Source: Deltaproteobacteria bacterium (GTDB lineage: Bacteria > Desulfobacterota > Dissulfuribacteria > Dissulfuribacterales > QOAL01). From it: a DNA stretch of 43,465 bases. Made by a program: the position numbers and the translations under genes. The notes beneath the pieces were generated by a model. It was not told the origin of the DNA and did no database searches. It worked only from the letters and a program-made list of their open reading frames with translations. Shown piece by piece: positions 42,330-43,465 of this stretch. The DNA lies in assembly GCA_026995935.1 (NCBI GenBank), contig JALWNK010000042.1:1-43465 (forward strand). Reading direction: 5' to 3'. The stretch's first letter is position 1. Each line of letters starts with the position of its first letter.

Positions 42330-43465
42330 ATGGCCAAATTTTTTCCTGTTATTTCAATAAAAAAGGGTTTCATAAGCACCCTTTATAGAGGAGGCCATCT
42401 CAGTAAAAAGATTTTTAATTCACCAAAAAATATAAAATTATTTACAATGGCAGTCCTTGTCTTTTTGGCTGGTAGTATGGGCATAACAGAGGCAGCCCTT
42501 GCTGCCAAGGTAACACTTTCATGGCAGCGGAACCAGGAGCCTGATATTGCAGGTTACAAGATATATTATGGCACTAAGTCCCATGCCTATACGAATTCCC
42601 TTACCATTAATGATACTGCCAAAACGCCTATCCAAATATCCCATGTCGTAACGGGTCTGTCCGAAGGCAAAACCTACTATTTTGCAGTAAAGGCATTTGA
42701 TCTAGCCCATCAGTTTAGTGATTTTTCAAAAGAGGTATCTGTTCATATTCCTGTTTCAGGCGGAGGTTCTGGCAGTGGAGGAGGAACAGGTGGCGGAAGT
42801 GTAAATTACTGCAGTTCCCAAGGAGGGAGTCAGAAGTATGAGTGGATAAGCCGAGTACAGGTAGGAAGTTTTGTGAACAGTTCAGGAGCGACCGGGTATG
42901 GTAATTTCACATCCAAGACTATAAGCCTTTCAGCTGGGCAGAGTGTGGTATTGCGGCTTACACCAGGATTTTCGGGCAAGGCATACAATGAGTACTGGCG
43001 AGTATGGATAGACTACAACCGCGATGGAGACTTTAATGATGCAGGAGAGTTAGTGTATTCTGGGCATGGAACAGGGGCCATATCAGGAAGTTTCAAGGTT
43101 CCTGGTTCAGCCAGTGGTGTAGCGCGTATGCGCGTGTCCATGCAGTACAAGAGCTATCCATCCTCTTCCTGTGGAACAGTGAAATATGGTGAGGTAGAAG
43201 ACTATACGGTGTCATTTGGTAGTTCAGGAGGTTCTGGCAGTGGAGGAGGAACAGGTGGCGGAAGTGTAAATTACTGCAGTTCCCAAGGAGGGAGTCAGAA
43301 GTATGAGTGGATAAGCCGAGTACAGGTAGGAAGTTTTGTGAACAGTTCAGGAGCGACCGGGTATGGTAATTTCACATCCAAGACTATAAGCCTTTCAGCT
43401 GGGCAGAGTGTGGTTTTGCGGCTTACGCCAGGATTTTCGGGCAAGGCATACAATGAGTATTGGCG
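42330..43465 (+). CDS. FN3-GEVED repeat surface protein (3' end outside window)
   Basis: The frame is open from ATG 42330 to the window edge (378 codons). The N terminus has a long basic leader of ~40 residues before a hydrophobic core (MAVLVFLAGSMGITEAALAA), so it is either an extended signal peptide or the true start is the ATG at 42447; GGAGG at 42316-42320 favours 42330. Residues ~60-143 are a fibronectin type III-like domain (VTLSWQRNQEPDIAGYKIYYG...GLSEGKTYYFAVKAFD). A Gly/Ser linker follows, then a GEVED domain at ~155-297 (WIDYNRDGDFNDAGELVYSG... GEVEDYTV). A second linker-GEVED unit begins at 43227 and is cut by the edge. GEVED domains occur in large secreted adhesins and matrix proteins. 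It is probably exported, and regulated by sigma-54. Confidence 0.87.
   Translation, partial: MAKFFPVISIKKGFISTLYRGGHLSKKIFNSPKNIKLFTMAVLVFLAGSMGITEAALAAKVTLSWQRNQEPDIAGYKIYYGTKSHAYTNSLTINDTAKTPIQISHVVTGLSEGKTYYFAVKAFDLAHQFSDFSKEVSVHIPVSGGGSGSGGGTGGGSVNYCSSQGGSQKYEWISRVQVGSFVNSSGATGYGNFTSKTISLSAGQSVVLRLTPGFSGKAYNEYWRVWIDYNRDGDFNDAGELVYSGHGTGAISGSFKVPGSASGVARMRVSMQYKSYPSSSCGTVKYGEVEDYTVSFGSSGGSGSGGGTGGGSVNYCSSQGGSQKYEWISRVQVGSFVNSSGATGYGNFTSKTISLSAGQSVVLRLTPGFSGKAYNEYW
42762..43465 (+). repeat. Tandem repeat, 465-bp unit (GEVED domain plus Gly-Ser linker)
   Basis: Copy 1 spans 42762-43226 and copy 2 starts at 43227, running off the window after 239 bases. Over the shared 239 bases I count three differences (A/T, A/G and C/T), all at third codon positions and all synonymous, so the encoded residues are identical. 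The unit length is 155 codons exactly. Confidence 0.92.

Overview
The window reads as a chromosomal piece from a Gram-negative, strictly anaerobic, sulfur- or sulfate-metabolising bacterium, most likely in the Desulfobacterota. This rests on a heterodisulfide reductase (Hdr)-Flox operon with a selenocysteine codon, a CooT-type nickel protein, PEP-CTERM and GEVED surface proteins, MsbA and O-antigen export. The species is not identifiable from sequence alone. No insertion sequences, integrases, phage genes or CRISPR arrays were seen.

Layout. 1-1875: the 3' end of an OmpA-family gene with its terminator, then an HDOD-GAF signalling protein. 2012-10996: an Hdr-Flox electron-bifurcation operon (HdrC-HdrB fusion, double-module HdrA, MvhD/FloxD, two iron-sulfur subunits, a FAD/NAD(P)H subunit), followed by an NMO-family flavoprotein. 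11012-17334: mostly housekeeping genes: ilvE, a PEP-CTERM protein, an unknown protein, tRNA-Pro(CGG), eno, cooT and thrC. 17356-20111: a chemoreceptor with a periplasmic haem-c sensor-like DUF3365 protein. 20281-23390: msbA, a CDP-archaeol-synthase-like gene, a PHP phosphoesterase and tRNA-Met. 23636-27159: flavin reductase, TPR membrane protein, glycosyltransferase, wecB. 27172-37371 (minus strand): a polysaccharide/O-antigen locus with two very large glycosyltransferases, a SurA/PrsA-like isomerase, a methyltransferase, an LpxL-like protein, a hexapeptide transferase and the Wzm/Wzt exporter. 37410-41907 (minus strand): five predicted exported or membrane proteins of largely unknown function. 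42259-43465: a sigma-54-type promoter and a truncated FN3-GEVED repeat protein on the plus strand.

The main result is that the HdrC-like and HdrB-like reading frames at 2102-2818 and 2825-3340 are one gene interrupted by a single in-frame TGA. That TGA replaces the cysteine of an ECGH motif and is followed at SECIS distance by an 8-bp hairpin with a TGGAG loop. I interpret it as a selenoprotein HdrCB fusion. With HdrA and Flox subunits downstream, it forms a complete NAD(P)H-linked bifurcating module, probably exchanging electrons among NADH, ferredoxin and a disulfide or DsrC-type partner.

A second theme is cell-surface biogenesis. O-antigen genes sit beside a compact exported-protein locus. 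The PEP-CTERM gene and the GEVED gene both carry GG-N10-GC (-24/-12) promoter candidates, which suggests shared sigma-54 control. The GEVED gene contains a 465-bp tandem repeat whose visible copies differ only at synonymous sites.
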